Notes: generated by a model from the letters alone, not told the origin. A stretch of DNA of 64,000 nucleotides from Martelella lutilitoris (GCF_005924265.1 NZ_VCLB01000004.1:310001-374000); one strand, 5' to 3'. Numbered from the stretch's first letter, positions 27,112-36,530 are shown. Made by a program: numbers and translations.

Positions 27112-27199
27112 CTGCGGAAGAAGGCTCGCCTCCGAAGTCTCGCATGCGCCGGGCAGCGAGCCGGTGACCATCTTCCGCAGCCGGGTCGGGCCAGCCCGG
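27112..27199. repeat. Large nested inverted repeat plus hairpin
   Basis: Outer arms CTGCGGAAGA (27112-27121) and TCTTCCGCAG (27171-27180) pair perfectly, as do inner arms GGCTCGC (27123-27129) and GCGAGCC (27156-27162). Next to them CCGGG/CCCGG (27181-27199) forms a second hairpin. This fills most of the 250-bp gap between the ABC ATPase stop and the IclR start, both leftward. Confidence 0.6.
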
Positions 27200-27210
27200 C
27201 ATGTCGGCTA

Positions 27211-28302
27211 TCAGACGAAGAGCGCCTCCTCAGTGTTGATGCGCTGGCCGTCCGCATCGAAGAGATGCTGATCGCCCGGATCGAAACCGACGCGGACCGT
27301 CTCTCCGACGCGATGCCTTTCCATCTGATGGGTCTGGAAAATAAGCGTCTTGCCGGATGGAAGATCGACGTGAACGATGGTTTCGCTACCGAGATATTCG
27401 ATGATGCGCACCCGCCCCTCTGTCTGGATCGCGCCGCTCTCCGGCTTGATCGCCTCAGGCCGCACGCAGACCGTGACGCGGCCATGGTCTTCGGAAAGCC
27501 CCGGCGGCAGCGGATGGGTTCCGAAATCATCGAGATCAAGCCTGCGTTCGGAGCCGGAGCCGGTAACCGTCGCCTCGATCATGTTGATCTTCGGCGAACC
27601 GATAAAGCCGGCGACGAAAAGGTTTGCGGGTCTCGTGTAGAGTTCTTCCGGTGTCCCGACCTGTTCGATCTTGCCGGCGCGCAGCACCACGATCCGGGTC
27701 GCAAGCGTCATCGCCTCCACCTGGTCATGGGTCACATAGATCATCGTCGTCTTCAGCCGCTCGTAAAGGCTTGCCAGTTCGACGCGCATCTGCACACGAA
27801 GCTCGGCATCGAGGTTCGACAGCGGCTCGTCGAAGAGGAAGAGCTGCGGTTCGCGCACGATCGAGCGACCGATCGCGACACGCTGTTTCTGTCCGCCGGA
27901 GAGCTGGCGCGGTTTTCTGGCCATAAGCGGCTCGATCTGCAGGATGCGCGCCGCCTCGTCGACGCGGCGATCGATCTCGGCGCGGTCCATCTTCAGGTTC
28001 TGCAGACCGAAGGCGAGGTTCTTCCTGACACTCATATGCGGATAGAGCGCATAGGACTGGAACACCATGGAAAGCTCGCGCTTGGAGGCGGGAAGGTCAT
28101 TCACCACCTTGCCGTTGATGGCAATTGTGCCATCGGTAATCTCCTCAAGACCCGCGATCATGCGCAGGAGCGTCGACTTCCCGCAGCCCGAGGGGCCCAC
28201 GAGGACGAGGAATTCGCCGTCATGGATTTCCAGGTTGAGGTCGTGCATCACCGACAGCGTGCCGTAGGACTTGCCGACTTTTCTGAGTTTGAGTTCAGCC
28301 AT
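27211..28302 (-). CDS. Sugar ABC transporter ATP-binding protein (UgpC/MalK type)
   Basis: A 363-residue ATPase of the MalK/UgpC group. Walker A GPSGCGKST is near residues 37-45, the signature LSGGQKQRVA near 133, Walker B LFLFDEPLSNLD near 155, then the C-terminal TOBE/OB regulatory domain (about 240-363). Last gene of the ABC operon; energises import of the oligosaccharide bound by the two binding proteins. Confidence 0.95.
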   Translation of the reverse strand: MAELKLRKVGKSYGTLSVMHDLNLEIHDGEFLVLVGPSGCGKSTLLRMIAGLEEITDGTIAINGKVVNDLPASKRELSMVFQSYALYPHMSVRKNLAFGLQNLKMDRAEIDRRVDEAARILQIEPLMARKPRQLSGGQKQRVAIGRSIVREPQLFLFDEPLSNLDAELRVQMRVELASLYERLKTTMIYVTHDQVEAMTLATRIVVLRAGKIEQVGTPEELYTRPANLFVAGFIGSPKINMIEATVTGSGSERRLDLDDFGTHPLPPGLSEDHGRVTVCVRPEAIKPESGAIQTEGRVRIIEYLGSETIVHVDLPSGKTLIFQTHQMERHRVGETVRVGFDPGDQHLFDADGQRINTEEALFV

Positions 28303-28318
28303 TTTGTTCAGCTCCCAC

Positions 28319-29251
28319 TTACTTCATGCCCGATGTCGCGATGCCGCGAACGATGAGTTTCTGGAAGGCGATGAAGAAGATCACCACCGGCACCAGCGAC
28401 AGCACCGACATGGCGAACATCTGCCCGAAGGCGGACTTGCCCTCCTGGTCGATGAACAGCCTGAGCGCCAGCGGCACGGTGTAGTTCTTGATGTCATTCA
28501 GATAGATCAGCGGCGCCAGGAAGTCCTCCCAGACCCAGATCATCGAGAAGATGGCCGATGTTGCCAGCGCCGGCAGCGACAGCGGCAGGATCACGGCCCA
28601 GTAAATCTTGAAGGCCGAACAGCCATCGATCTGCGCCGCCTCGTCAAGCTCGCGCGGGATCTGCCGGAAAAACTGCACCATCAGGAAAATGAAGAAGCCG
28701 TCGGACGCCAGGAAGCGCGGCACGATCAACGGCAGGTAGGTATCGACCCAGCCGAGCTTCAGAAACATCACATATTGGGGGATCAGAACGACGTGATAGG
28801 GGATCATCAGCGTCATCATCATCAGCCCGAAGAACAGCCGTTTTCCGGTGAATTCCAGCCGCGCGAAGGCATAGGCCGCGAAAGAGCAGGAAAACAGGTT
28901 GCCGAGCACCGACAGCACCGTGACGATGGTCGAGTTACGGTAGAAGACCGTAAAAGACACGGGCAGCGCCTCCCAGCCGCCGGTATAGTTGCTCCAGTTG
29001 AAGGTCGACGGCCAGAGGCCGAGACTTCCGAAGATCTCGTTTTCCGGCTTCAGCGAGGAGGCCAGCAACCAGAGCAGCGGATAAAGCATGATGAAGGAAA
29101 AGACGATCAGGAAGATGTGCTTGAACAGCCGCGCCCGCCGCGCCCGCTTGTTTTTCGCCAGCCGGTATTCATGCGCGACGCGAGCCGCCTCGTCGCGCTC
29201 GGCCTCCAGTTCCGTCTCGGCCAGCGCGGCCTCAGTCGCGTTCATTTTCAT
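28319..29251 (-). CDS. Sugar ABC transporter permease (MalG type)
   Basis: A 310-residue permease with six transmembrane helices after a cytoplasmic N-terminus (KNKRARRARLFKH), and the EAA loop ELDEAAQIDGCSAFKIYWAVILPLS. The start is placed at ATG 29251 (MKMNATEAAL), overlapping the MalF-type gene by 20 bp; the upstream in-frame ATG at 29284 lies deeper inside that gene. Pairs with the MalF-type subunit. Confidence 0.93.
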   Translation of the reverse strand: MKMNATEAALAETELEAERDEAARVAHEYRLAKNKRARRARLFKHIFLIVFSFIMLYPLLWLLASSLKPENEIFGSLGLWPSTFNWSNYTGGWEALPVSFTVFYRNSTIVTVLSVLGNLFSCSFAAYAFARLEFTGKRLFFGLMMMTLMIPYHVVLIPQYVMFLKLGWVDTYLPLIVPRFLASDGFFIFLMVQFFRQIPRELDEAAQIDGCSAFKIYWAVILPLSLPALATSAIFSMIWVWEDFLAPLIYLNDIKNYTVPLALRLFIDQEGKSAFGQMFAMSVLSLVPVVIFFIAFQKLIVRGIATSGMK

Positions 29252-30125
29252 AATGCACCCAATATTTCGAGGTCGCGAAGGCAAGCGCGGTGAACAGGCC
29301 GATGATCACCAGCAGCACCCAGGCAAGCGCCGAGGCATAGCCCATGCGGAAGAACTTGAAGGCCTCGTTGAAGAGATAGACGGTGTAGACCAGAAGGCTG
29401 TCCGCCGGCCCGCCCGTGCCGTTCGAGATGATGAAGGCGGGCGAGAAGATCTTGAACGCCTCGATGATCTGCAGCACCAGATTGAAGAACACCACCGGCG
29501 CCAGCATCGGCAGGGTGATGGCGTAGAACTTGCGGAAGCGTGACGTCCCGTCGATATCCGCCGCCTCGTAGAGATCCTTCGGAATGCCGCGCAGCCCTGC
29601 CAGGAAGATCAGCATCGGCGCGCCGAACTGCCAGATCGCCAGCACGATCAGCGTATAGATCGAGGTTGAGGGATTGGTGATCCAGCCGATGCCCTGAATG
29701 CCGAAGACGGCCAGCACCTGGTTGACCACGCCGTCGATCGAGAACAGCTGCCGCCAGAGGATCGCGATTGCGATAGACGCGCCGAGCAGAGACGGCAGGT
29801 AGAAGATCGCGCGATAAAGCCCGATCGTCCTGAGCCCCTTGTCGAGCAACATGGCAACGCCGAGCGCCATGATCAGCCGGAGCGGAACGGCAAAGACGAC
29901 ATAATGGAAGGTGACTTCCAGTGTCTTCCAGAACCGCCGGTCGCGGGTAAACATGTAGATGTAATTGTCGAGCCCGGTCCAGCGCGGGTCGCCGACCATG
30001 TCATAGCGCGTGAATGACAGATAGAGCGAGACCAGGATCGGACCGATGGCGAGCAGGAAGAACCCGATCAGCCAGGGCGTCAGGAACATGTAGCCGGAAG
30101 CGTTGCGCGCTTTCGTATTCTTCAT
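29232..30125 (-). CDS. Sugar ABC transporter permease (MalF type)
   Basis: A 297-residue permease with six transmembrane helices and the EAA loop DLYEAADIDGTSRFRKFYAITLPM. The N-terminal ASGYMFLTPWLIGFFLLAIGPILVSL segment is typical of the carbohydrate family-1 permeases. A strong hairpin lies in the gap between this gene and the binding-protein gene upstream. Confidence 0.94.
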   Translation of the reverse strand: MKNTKARNASGYMFLTPWLIGFFLLAIGPILVSLYLSFTRYDMVGDPRWTGLDNYIYMFTRDRRFWKTLEVTFHYVVFAVPLRLIMALGVAMLLDKGLRTIGLYRAIFYLPSLLGASIAIAILWRQLFSIDGVVNQVLAVFGIQGIGWITNPSTSIYTLIVLAIWQFGAPMLIFLAGLRGIPKDLYEAADIDGTSRFRKFYAITLPMLAPVVFFNLVLQIIEAFKIFSPAFIISNGTGGPADSLLVYTVYLFNEAFKFFRMGYASALAWVLLVIIGLFTALAFATSKYWVHYENERD

Positions 30126-30151
30126 CGAACCACTCTTTCAGACGTGAAGAG

Positions 30152-30179
30152 CCGGTCCCCGACGCAAAGCGGGGACCGG
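30152..30179. other. Intercistronic hairpin in the ABC operon
   Basis: CCGGTCCCCG (30152-30161) and CGGGGACCGG (30170-30179) form a perfect 10-bp stem with an 8-base loop between the binding-protein and permease genes. There is no T-run on the leftward strand. Such structures commonly stabilise the binding-protein mRNA over the downstream permease mRNA. Confidence 0.75.
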
Positions 30180-30186
30180 TCCTTGA

Positions 30187-31470
30187 TCAGCGGGCGCGAT
30201 CGACGATCGCCTGGGCATCGTCAACGAACACTTCGGCCGCCTGCTGCGGTGCGATGTCGCCGAGCACCACATTGGTGGCCGCGCGGATGAAGGCATCGCG
30301 CACTTCGCCGGCCCCCTTCGGCTCGGGCGGCGGAAGCGGGCCGACCTTGTCCTGGATGGCATTGAAGTAATCCACGGAAACCTTCTCGGCCGGCGTGAAA
30401 TCGGGCGCCAGCGCCGCTCGCACGTCCGGGTTGGCGGGGATGCCGCGCTCCAGGCCGAGGATCTTGGTTTCCTCCGGATTGTTGATCCAGTCGTTCATGT
30501 ACATGATCGCGGCTTCGGGATCCTCGCTGTCGCGCGTCAGGCTCATGAACATCGACGGCTTGATGAACTGGCCGGGATCACCGCCTTCCTTGTGCGGCAC
30601 CATGGCGGCGCCGACCGGGTCCTGCATCAGCGCCTGAACACCGACGATCTGGTTCGACCAGAAATTGGAGATCGCCGTATCGCCGGCGACGATGCCGACA
30701 TCGGACATCGGCAGATTGGCATCGAGCGACTTATCTGCGGAACGAAGGACGCCGGCGTCCCTCAGATCGCGCCAGAACTGCCAGTAATCGGCGATGATAT
30801 CCGGCGTGACGGTGACGTCGCCCTCGGGTCCGAAGAAACTGCTGCCGTTCTGACGGATCCAGACTTCGCAGACCTCGAGAACCACCGAGCAGTCGTCGGA
30901 GCCCTTGACCTTGCCGCCGGTCGCCTCGGTGATCGTCTTGCAGACATCGGCGAACTGATCCCAGGTCCAGTTGATCACGTCGGTATCGGCGACGCCGGCT
31001 TCCTCGAAGATCGTCTCGTTGTAGACGAAAACCTGGCTGTTGGAGCCGATGTTGAGGGCGTAAAGCTTGCCGTCGACCATGCCGCCCTGCAGCGGGCCCT
31101 TGTCGAAATTCGAGAGATCGAGACCGTTGCCGATGAAGGGGTCAAGCTCCTGCAGCGCGCCGCGACGCACATATTCGAACAGGAAACGGTAATCCATCTG
31201 CACCAGGTCGGCCATGTTGCGGCCGGCGGTCTGGGTGGCCATCTTGGTCCAGTAATCGCCCCAGCCGATGGTCTCGCCCGACACGGAAATGCCAGGATGG
31301 TTCTTTTCAAAGACCTCGATCACCTCAAAGGTGCGTCTGTCGCGCTCGGGATTGCCCCACCAGAAATGGCGAATGCTCCGGTCCTGGGCAAACGCCGGCA
31401 TGGACGGCAGACCGGCGGCCAGCGCCAGTCCGCCCGTGGTGGTCAGAAATTTTCTACGTGAAACGGCCAT
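30187..31470 (-). CDS. ABC transporter substrate-binding protein 1 (Tat-type)
   Basis: A 427-residue family-1 extracellular sugar-binding protein. The N-terminus MAVSRRKFLTTTGGLALAAG has the SRRxFL twin-arginine motif, and the signal ends at AFAQ. The mature part begins SIRHFWWGNPERDRRTFEVIE. It is paralogous to the gene immediately upstream (same length, same RHFWWGNPERDRRTF start). Likely binds a rhamnogalacturonan-derived oligosaccharide. Confidence 0.92.
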   Translation of the reverse strand: MAVSRRKFLTTTGGLALAAGLPSMPAFAQDRSIRHFWWGNPERDRRTFEVIEVFEKNHPGISVSGETIGWGDYWTKMATQTAGRNMADLVQMDYRFLFEYVRRGALQELDPFIGNGLDLSNFDKGPLQGGMVDGKLYALNIGSNSQVFVYNETIFEEAGVADTDVINWTWDQFADVCKTITEATGGKVKGSDDCSVVLEVCEVWIRQNGSSFFGPEGDVTVTPDIIADYWQFWRDLRDAGVLRSADKSLDANLPMSDVGIVAGDTAISNFWSNQIVGVQALMQDPVGAAMVPHKEGGDPGQFIKPSMFMSLTRDSEDPEAAIMYMNDWINNPEETKILGLERGIPANPDVRAALAPDFTPAEKVSVDYFNAIQDKVGPLPPPEPKGAGEVRDAFIRAATNVVLGDIAPQQAAEVFVDDAQAIVDRAR

Positions 31471-31559
31471 AAACTCCTCCTTTTCATGGCAACGATGACC
31501 CGGCGAGAAAGGCGTCGGAACGCTGCGGGGTCAGACAGGATTTTCGGGTAAACGCGCGC

Positions 31560-32843
31560 TCACATACGCGCGCGTTCAAGTATAGCCGTCGCATCCTCCA
31601 CAAAGCGCGCGGCTCCGTCTTCGGGCGAAACATAGCCCAGGACGACATCTGTGCCCGTCCGCATGAAGCTGTCCCTGACCTCTCCGACCCCCTTCGGCGC
31701 AGGGTTGGGAACGGGACCGACCTTGCCCTGAATGCCGGCGTAGTAGTCGACGACCTTGGCTTCGGTATCGGAGAGCACCGGCATCAGTGCATCGCGCCCC
31801 ATGGCGCTCGGCGGAATGCCGCGATCGATACCCAGCACCTGGATGGCATCCGGGCTCGACACCCAGTCATTGATATAGGCCAGCACCGCATCGATATTCT
31901 CGGCATCGCGGGAAATCGAGAGATACATCGACGGCAGGATATATTGCCCATATGCCATTCCGGCGCGACGCGGCACCATTGCCAGACCGACGGGGTCCTG
32001 CATCAGGCTCTGAACGGCCACGGCCTGATTGGCGTAACGGAAGGTGGTCGCCGTGGTGCCGCTGACGATGCCGAGATCGCTCATCGGCTTGTCGACACGC
32101 ACCGTCGCATCCGGGCCTTCGATAATGCCCGCCTTGCGCATATCGGTCCAGAACCGCCAATAGGACCCGACGTCCTCGGCCGTCACCTGAAGCTCGCCGT
32201 CCTTCGAATAGAGATCATGGCCATTTTCGCGGCCCCAGACCTCGAAATTCTCGATATAAAGCGACAAATCCTCGCTGCCGGTGACGGCTCCTCCGGTCGC
32301 ATCCGTAATCTTCTGGCAGGCATCGGCGAATGTATCCGTCGTCCAGCCGAACCTGTCGAACGCGACCCCCGCCTCGTCAAAAACACGCTGGTTATAGGGA
32401 ATAACCTGGCTCGTCGCGCCGATATTGATGCCATAAAGCATCCCGTCGACCATGCCGCTATCGAGCGCGCCTTCGTCATAGAAGCTCACATCGAAGCCAT
32501 TTCCGAGGTAGTCATCAAGCGGGACGAGCGCGCCGCGCTGAACATATTCGTGCAGGTAGATATAAGGCATCTGCACAATGTCAGCCATGTTCCGGCCGGC
32601 CGTCTGCGTCGCCATCTTGGCCCAGTAATCCCCCCAGCCGATGGTTTCGCCGGACACCGCAATATCGGGGTGGGCCTGCTGAAACCAGTCGATATAGGCG
32701 AAGGTGCGCCTGTCGCGCTCCGGATTGCCCCACCAGAAGTGGCGAATGTTCTTTTGCTGCGCCCAGGCCGGAGCAGCCGGCAAGCTGGCGCCAAGCGCCA
32801 AGCCACCCGAAACCGTCAAGAAAGTCCTGCGAGAAACAATCAT
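31560..32843 (-). CDS. ABC transporter substrate-binding protein 2 (Tat-type paralogue)
   Basis: A 427-residue paralogue of the next gene, with its own SRRTFL twin-arginine signal ending AWAQ. It shares long identical or similar blocks (FWWGNPERDRRTF, VSGETIGWGDYW, KMATQTAGRNMAD, KVGPVPNPAPKGVGEVRDSF). It is first in the operon, after a 286-bp gap holding a possible operator. Two binding proteins serving one pair of permeases suggests a widened or split ligand range. Confidence 0.92.
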   Translation of the reverse strand: MIVSRRTFLTVSGGLALGASLPAAPAWAQQKNIRHFWWGNPERDRRTFAYIDWFQQAHPDIAVSGETIGWGDYWAKMATQTAGRNMADIVQMPYIYLHEYVQRGALVPLDDYLGNGFDVSFYDEGALDSGMVDGMLYGINIGATSQVIPYNQRVFDEAGVAFDRFGWTTDTFADACQKITDATGGAVTGSEDLSLYIENFEVWGRENGHDLYSKDGELQVTAEDVGSYWRFWTDMRKAGIIEGPDATVRVDKPMSDLGIVSGTTATTFRYANQAVAVQSLMQDPVGLAMVPRRAGMAYGQYILPSMYLSISRDAENIDAVLAYINDWVSSPDAIQVLGIDRGIPPSAMGRDALMPVLSDTEAKVVDYYAGIQGKVGPVPNPAPKGVGEVRDSFMRTGTDVVLGYVSPEDGAARFVEDATAILERARM

Positions 32844-32976
32844 AACCCCTCCCTTTTGGAACGCACGGCAAACGCCGTCCCGTCGTTCAGACGACCCGCA
32901 TCGTTCCTCCCGGCGGGCCTAGTCCGACGTCATCCGCTCCAGCTTGGCCGCAAATTCAAACATGCGAACCATTTTT

Positions 32977-33000
32977 TTTGAAACGTCATTCCGTTTTAAA
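32977..33000. promoter_or_regulatory. KdgR-like inverted repeat upstream of the ABC operon
   Basis: TTTGAAACG (32977-32985) and CGTTTTAAA (32992-33000) are inverted with one mismatch across six bases. AT-rich in a GC-rich setting, 134 bp before the first binding-protein gene. The TGAAAC/GTTTTA spacing resembles KdgR boxes, suiting the IclR at 26166. The rest of the 286-bp gap shows nothing recognisable. Confidence 0.45.
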
Positions 33001-33129
33001 TTTACACCACAGGAATTGACCGAATGCAAGTCGAAAACTCGCCCGCCCGGGGTTTGCGCGCATGTCACAAATTGCCGGCCCCTGCGTTTGCCGCCGTCGC
33101 GCCGACAGAAGCGGCGCTCGGAAAAAAGA

Positions 33130-35784
33130 TCAACCGGGAAGGATGAAACGGAAGCGGTGCGCGCCGCAAGCGAGGCGAAGATGACGCCCCGCAAACGGCG
33201 CATCGTCGACGACCACGGCGCCAAGTCCCTCGGGCAGCTCGACATCCGCCGTGACGGAGGGCGGCAGGACCAGTTCCCATGCGCCGCTCTCTCCGTCGAT
33301 CCGCCAGCGGCTTTCCACCGTGCCCGTGCGCGCCTCGTAGGCTGCCGTCACGTGACCGATGCGGCGATCGAAAACCGGACGCGCCATGACGTGGGCGTAG
33401 CCCGGTCCCGCCTCGCTCCAGTCGATGCCGGCAAGGCGCGACCAGATCCACTCGCCGACCGCGCCATAGGCGTAATGGTTGAAGGAGTTCATGTTCGGGC
33501 TCTGGAAGCCGCCTTCCGGCGTCCAGCCGTCCCAGCGCTCCCAGATCGTCGTCGCGCCGTGACGAATCGAAAAACCCCAGGAGGGGTAAGTTTCCTGCAG
33601 CAAGAGATCGACCGCGCGCGCCGGCCCGATATGATCGGCAACCACCGGGCAGACATGGCGCACGCCGAGAAAGCCGGTCTGCAGATGCCAGTCCGCCGCC
33701 TCGAAAAGCGCCCTGAGACGAGAGGCCGCCGCCCCGCGCAAGGCCTCGGGCAAAATGGCGAAATCGAGCGCCAGGAGATAGGCGGTCTGCGTATCGGAAA
33801 TGAGCCTGCCATCGCGCCAATAGGCATCGACAAAGGCCTTTCGAAGCCTTTCGCCGAGCTTCTGCCATCGCCACCTGTCCCGCCCTGTCGCGCCTGCAAT
33901 CTTCTCCATCAGGTCGGCGAGATGCACCCAGTAGGCGCTCGCCACCAGGAAGGGATCGGTCTTCGGGCCGACGTTCAGCCAATCGCCGTAATTGTTGTTG
34001 TTGCGGTTGATGCGCAGGCCGTCCGGATTGGCGGCCTCGATATAGTCCATCCATGCTACGAAACGATCATAATTTCCGACAAGGAGATCCCGGTCGCCAT
34101 AGCGCATGAAATGATGCCAGGCCATGATGATTGGCGCATCGCCCCAGCCGGGCGCGCCGGGCTGGGGGGTCAGCCGATAGGGATTGAGCGGCTTGGTCGG
34201 CGCGACATCGGGAAAGGCCCCTTCCGGCGACTGTCCGTCAGCAAGATCCACCATCCATTTGTTGAGGAAGGCCTCGACATCCATGTTGTAACCGGCCGTG
34301 CGCCAGAAAACCTGTGCATCCGCCGACCAGCCATAGCGCTCGTCGCGCTGCGGGCAATCGGTGGGAACGGACAGGAAATTGCCGCGCTGACCCCAGACGA
34401 TGTTCGACAGAAGCCGATTGACCAGCGCGTTGCCGGTCTCGATCTTTCCGCGGACCGGCGTATCCGTCTGGATAGCGATCGCGGTGAGCTGAGGTTCGCT
34501 CTCCGCCGCGCCCTCGATGGCAAGCCCCGCATACTGAAAGCCCCGGAAGGTGAAGCGCGGCTTGAATACCTCCTCGCCCGCCCCCCTGGCGATGTAGATA
34601 TCCTCGTTCACCGCGTAGCGCATATTGTCGAGATAGAGCCCGCCGTCATCGCGAAGACGCTCGGCAAAGCGCAAGCGGAAGACGGTGCCCGCCGGAGCCC
34701 TGACTTTAAGTTCGGCGTAACCGGCAAGGTTCTGAGAGAAGTCGTAGATCCGGAGGCCGTCCTTCTCATGCAGCAAACGCCCTTCGAACCGTGCGACCTC
34801 ACGGGTGGGCTGCACACGCTGGGCGTCGAGCGCCGGCGGGCCGGGTTCGGGAATGAAGGCCTCGACCGGCTGCCAGGACGCGGCATCGAAGCCCGCCTCG
34901 TGCCAGCCGTCGATCTCGAGGCGCGCATCATAGGCTTCGCCGGCCAGGAAATCGCTGTAGAGGATCGGCCCCTGCGTTGTCTGCCAGCTGCCATCGCTGA
35001 CGATCTTCTCGACACGCCCGTCGGCATATTCGAGATGAATCTGGCACTTGAAGGCAGGACGGCCGCCATAGTGATTGCCGGCGCGGCGCTGGTTGTGGCC
35101 GATGCGGCCGGAATACCAGCCCTCGCCGAGGATCGCGCCGATCACATTTTCGCCGGCTGCGAACAGGCCCGTGACATCGAAGGTCTGATATTCGACGCGG
35201 GTGTGGTAATCCGTCCAGCCCGGCGCCATCACATGGTCGCCGATGCGAGCGCCGTTGATGCAAAACTCGTAAAGGCCGAGCGCGGTGACATAGGCAAAGG
35301 CGCGCACCGGCTTCTCGACGAGCGCCATTTCGCGGCGCAGATAGTCGGCAGGCCGCGCCTGAAAACGGTTGTCATAGCGGTTGCCCTGCGGGACGTCGCG
35401 GCCGGCCGGCAGAACGAAATAGCGGGCGATCCACTGAGCCTGCCAGTCCTCCGGGCGAAGCCCTGTGAAAAACCGGACCGGCGGCGCGAAACCCGAGCCC
35501 TGCCCGTCTTCATCCCAAAGCGCGACCGACCACCAGATGGCGCGGTCGGAGGCGGGCGGCACGCTGTCCCAGGTCACACCCCGCCAACTGACCTCGCGCC
35601 TGCCGCTGTCGAAAAGGTCGCCTCTGCCCTCTGCTACGTTTTCCGGATCGGTCCCGGCGACAACCCGGAAAGCGCTCTGCGCCTTCGCATCCCCGCTCAC
35701 GCCCCAGGAAAAACGCGGCACTTCACCATTCAGCCCGCTCGCCTCGTCAAGGGCCGCAACGCGCAGGTTCAAGGGCTTCAGCAT
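33130..35784 (-). CDS. Alpha-L-rhamnosidase (GH78)
   Basis: An 884-residue GH78 rhamnosidase. It has an N-terminal beta domain, a carbohydrate-binding Bac_rhamnosid_N region (RAFAYVTALGLYEFCINGARIGDH near residue 160-185), and the (alpha/alpha)6 catalytic domain, with VPTDCPQRDERYGWSADAQ near residue 475 carrying the family acid residues. The C-terminal region ends with GAHRFRFILPG. No signal peptide, so it works in the cytoplasm. Start ATG has GGGGAG 7 bases before it. Releases L-rhamnose from the oligosaccharides cut by GH105. Confidence 0.95.
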   Translation of the reverse strand: MLKPLNLRVAALDEASGLNGEVPRFSWGVSGDAKAQSAFRVVAGTDPENVAEGRGDLFDSGRREVSWRGVTWDSVPPASDRAIWWSVALWDEDGQGSGFAPPVRFFTGLRPEDWQAQWIARYFVLPAGRDVPQGNRYDNRFQARPADYLRREMALVEKPVRAFAYVTALGLYEFCINGARIGDHVMAPGWTDYHTRVEYQTFDVTGLFAAGENVIGAILGEGWYSGRIGHNQRRAGNHYGGRPAFKCQIHLEYADGRVEKIVSDGSWQTTQGPILYSDFLAGEAYDARLEIDGWHEAGFDAASWQPVEAFIPEPGPPALDAQRVQPTREVARFEGRLLHEKDGLRIYDFSQNLAGYAELKVRAPAGTVFRLRFAERLRDDGGLYLDNMRYAVNEDIYIARGAGEEVFKPRFTFRGFQYAGLAIEGAAESEPQLTAIAIQTDTPVRGKIETGNALVNRLLSNIVWGQRGNFLSVPTDCPQRDERYGWSADAQVFWRTAGYNMDVEAFLNKWMVDLADGQSPEGAFPDVAPTKPLNPYRLTPQPGAPGWGDAPIIMAWHHFMRYGDRDLLVGNYDRFVAWMDYIEAANPDGLRINRNNNNYGDWLNVGPKTDPFLVASAYWVHLADLMEKIAGATGRDRWRWQKLGERLRKAFVDAYWRDGRLISDTQTAYLLALDFAILPEALRGAAASRLRALFEAADWHLQTGFLGVRHVCPVVADHIGPARAVDLLLQETYPSWGFSIRHGATTIWERWDGWTPEGGFQSPNMNSFNHYAYGAVGEWIWSRLAGIDWSEAGPGYAHVMARPVFDRRIGHVTAAYEARTGTVESRWRIDGESGAWELVLPPSVTADVELPEGLGAVVVDDAPFAGRHLRLACGAHRFRFILPG

Positions 35785-35814
35785 CGCTCCGCTCCCCGGA
35801 TTTTGTAAATGAAT

Positions 35815-36486
35815 TCAAAGCTGCAGGGCACGATTTCGGGCATTGCGCACATGCTTGTCCATCGCGTCGATGGCGGCGATCCGGTCGCGCTCCTGAATGG
35901 CATCGATCACCGCCAGATGGTCGGCAAAGGCTTCCGGCAGCACGGTTTCGTTGAGCCGGATCCGGTCAAGCTTGATCAGGCGCATGCGGATGGCATTTAT
36001 GTTGTAGGCATTGCGCAACAGCTCGTTGTCGGTGGCGGAGATCAACAGGTTGTGGAAGCCGGTATCGATCTCCTGTCCGCGCGCCAGAAGTTCAGCCGTC
36101 GGCGCCTTTTTCACCGCCTCGACGATATCCGTATGCAGTTTGCGCTGGCTCTCGAGCACGGCGTCGGACATTTCCCTGACCGCATGGATCACCGCCTCGC
36201 GCTCGAGCGCCGCGCGCATCTGGAACGTGTTTCGAATCATCGACAGATCGATCGCCGGGATCAAGATGCCGCGCTGCGGCAGCACGCTGACGAGCCCCTC
36301 GGCCTGAAGCCGTGGCAAAAGCTCGCGCAGCGCGCCGATGGAGAGGTTCAGCATGTCCACCAGCGCGCGCTGGGAGACCATCTGGCCGGGCCTTAACTGC
36401 CCGTTCATCAGCGCATCCTGAAAAAGGTCGTAGGCCGCGTCTTTGACGCCCGCATGGCTCGCCTCGGCCGTCCCTTGTTTCACCAC
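35815..36486 (-). CDS. GntR family regulator (FCD domain)
   Basis: A 223-residue GntR/FadR-subfamily regulator: N-terminal winged helix (GQMVSQRALVDMLNLSIGALRELLPRLQAEGLV) and a C-terminal FCD ligand domain with His/Asp metal-site residues (EIDTGFHNLL, FADHLAVIDA). It sits between the DapA-family and GH78 genes on the same strand, 44 and 30 bp away, so it is probably autoregulated through the site at 37469. Confidence 0.9.
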   Translation of the reverse strand: MVKQGTAEASHAGVKDAAYDLFQDALMNGQLRPGQMVSQRALVDMLNLSIGALRELLPRLQAEGLVSVLPQRGILIPAIDLSMIRNTFQMRAALEREAVIHAVREMSDAVLESQRKLHTDIVEAVKKAPTAELLARGQEIDTGFHNLLISATDNELLRNAYNINAIRMRLIKLDRIRLNETVLPEAFADHLAVIDAIQERDRIAAIDAMDKHVRNARNRALQL

Positions 36487-36530
36487 GCCTGCACCTCCCT
36501 CTTCCGCATCACCCGGCCCTTCAATCGGCC

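Noticed and set aside
32944-35808. A 954-codon rightward frame opposite the rhamnosidase gene
   Set aside because: Shadow of the GH78 gene in GC-rich DNA; the GH78 frame has family motifs and a good start.
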